Shown one piece after another: positions 63,464-64,000 of a stretch of DNA of 64,000 bases (position 1 is the first letter of the stretch; every line of letters begins with the position of its first letter). The translations under genes were made by a program, and so were the position numbers. The DNA is from Cryptomeria japonica (taxonomy: Eukaryota; Streptophyta; Pinopsida; Cupressales; Cupressaceae), in contig NC_081410.1 of the NCBI RefSeq assembly GCF_030272615.1, forward strand, positions 142,445,349 through 142,509,348, in the 5' to 3' direction. A model generated the notes under the pieces. That model saw only the letters and a program-made list of their open reading frames with translations. It was not told the origin of the DNA and made no database searches.

Positions 63464-64000
63464 ATGGAAGGCTATAAACAATCTTGAAGAATTATGTATT
63501 TGCAAGAAGAATTGGATCATGCTAATCAAGTGATTGCAGACATGCAAAGACAGATGCAAAAATCATTGAAACTTAGAAGAAGATTGTCTGATGATTTGCA
63601 GGACTCTCAAGAGTTAGTGGAATAGATTGAGACATCATCTAAGAACAGTATATCTGAAGAGACTGAAGAGATGATTGGAGAACAGGAAGAAAAGAACAAA
63701 GCACTGACTGATCAGCTAAAAGCAATGAAAAGAGGACATGAGCATTTCAACACACAGATGACTGAAAATCTTGATGCATTGAGGACAGCTGAGGATAAAG
63801 TAAGAGATCTAGAAAGAGAAAAACAACAGCTTGAAGCATTAGTATCTAAAAAGAATGATGAAATCACTAGGATGATTGGAATACAAAGTAATCTGTCAGA
63901 TCAATTGGGTTATGCACATCATGAAGCAAATCTGAAAGATGATGAGAATCAAGCATTGAAACTTGAAGTATCAAGGTTGACCAATGATCTTGAAACAGGA
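63464..64000 (+). pseudogene. Coiled-coil ORF in gag position of element F, runs off window
   Basis: The ATG at 63,464 ('MEGYKQS') is followed by a stop at 63,485. The frame then continues from the ATG at 63,494: 'MYLQEELDHANQVIADMQRQ', a TAG at 63,623, then 'EEMIGEQEEKNKALTDQLKA' and 'VRDLEREKQQLEALVSKKND' to the window end. Leu/Ile at heptad spacing and high Glu/Lys/Gln content indicate a long coiled coil. The usual copia gag N-terminus seen in copia H is absent. It may be a structural protein of a non-autonomous element, or a fused extra domain before gag. Confidence 0.6.

Noticed and set aside
1-64000. tRNA, rRNA or other structural RNA genes
   Set aside because: The only tRNA-related sequences I could identify are primer-binding sites (for example 38,122 and 63,404), which are 12-base complements, not genes. 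A covariance search was not possible here.

Overview
This window is transposon-dense plant nuclear DNA with no intact host gene that I can recognise. The plant origin rests on families seen directly: a Ty3/gypsy element with an archaeal-type second RNase H (Tat-like), copia elements primed from initiator-Met tRNA, a LINE carrying zf-RVT and RNase H domains, a plant mobile domain (PMD) ORF, and a hAT element. The deep nesting, long LTRs and many solo LTRs suggest a very large genome. A conifer or other gymnosperm is my guess; I cannot test it here. Nearly every coding region has in-frame stops or frameshifts. Many stops read as CGA to TGA, CAG to TAG or TGG to TGA, as expected from decay of methylated, silenced DNA.

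Layout. 1-4.7 kb: a plus-strand PMD pseudogene behind a TATA-bearing region and degenerate short repeats. 4.7-16.5 kb: a minus-strand Tat-like gypsy element (GY1): integrase, RNase H, RT, protease with G-patch, gag, a long leader with an iterated GCGCTAA word, then the 5' LTR. The PMD ORF lies antisense just beyond its integrase. 16.5-18.7 kb: an AT-rich microsatellite split by a solo LTR. 19.6-41.6 kb: plus-strand element D, a gypsy-like element with gag, protease-like, G-patch and zinc-knuckle segments but no visible polymerase. It is split by minus-strand copia element H (24.1-40.2 kb). Both LTRs of H are themselves interrupted. The 3' LTR holds element G (24.9-33.0 kb), which carries an unrecognised long ORF and an array of about 17 palindromes, and which is split in turn by a hAT element with captured copia sequence. 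The 5' LTR of H holds a 739-bp insertion encoding a coiled-coil fragment. 41.6-43.4 kb: LINE2 remnant. 43.5-62.2 kb: plus-strand gypsy element E. Its 5' LTR is split by LINE1 (43.8-55.0 kb), which is split by solo LTR B, which is split by solo LTR A. 62.2-64 kb: the 5' LTR, primer-binding site and start of another element (F), which opens with a coiled-coil ORF instead of a standard gag.

The layers are supported by target-site duplications and by reading frames or LTR lengths that become consistent once an insert is discounted. For example, the copia H LTRs come to about 1,351 and 1,365 bp, and the LINE1 frame runs on directly across solo LTR B.

The most unusual signal is structural. Several unrelated elements carry arrays of short self-complementary words whose stems differ from unit to unit while each unit still pairs with itself: the ACTTTAAAGT-centred palindromes in G, the stem-TAAC-stem hairpins in the copia-type LTRs, and GGAGACG words in the hAT end. 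The gypsy leaders also carry family-specific iterated words.
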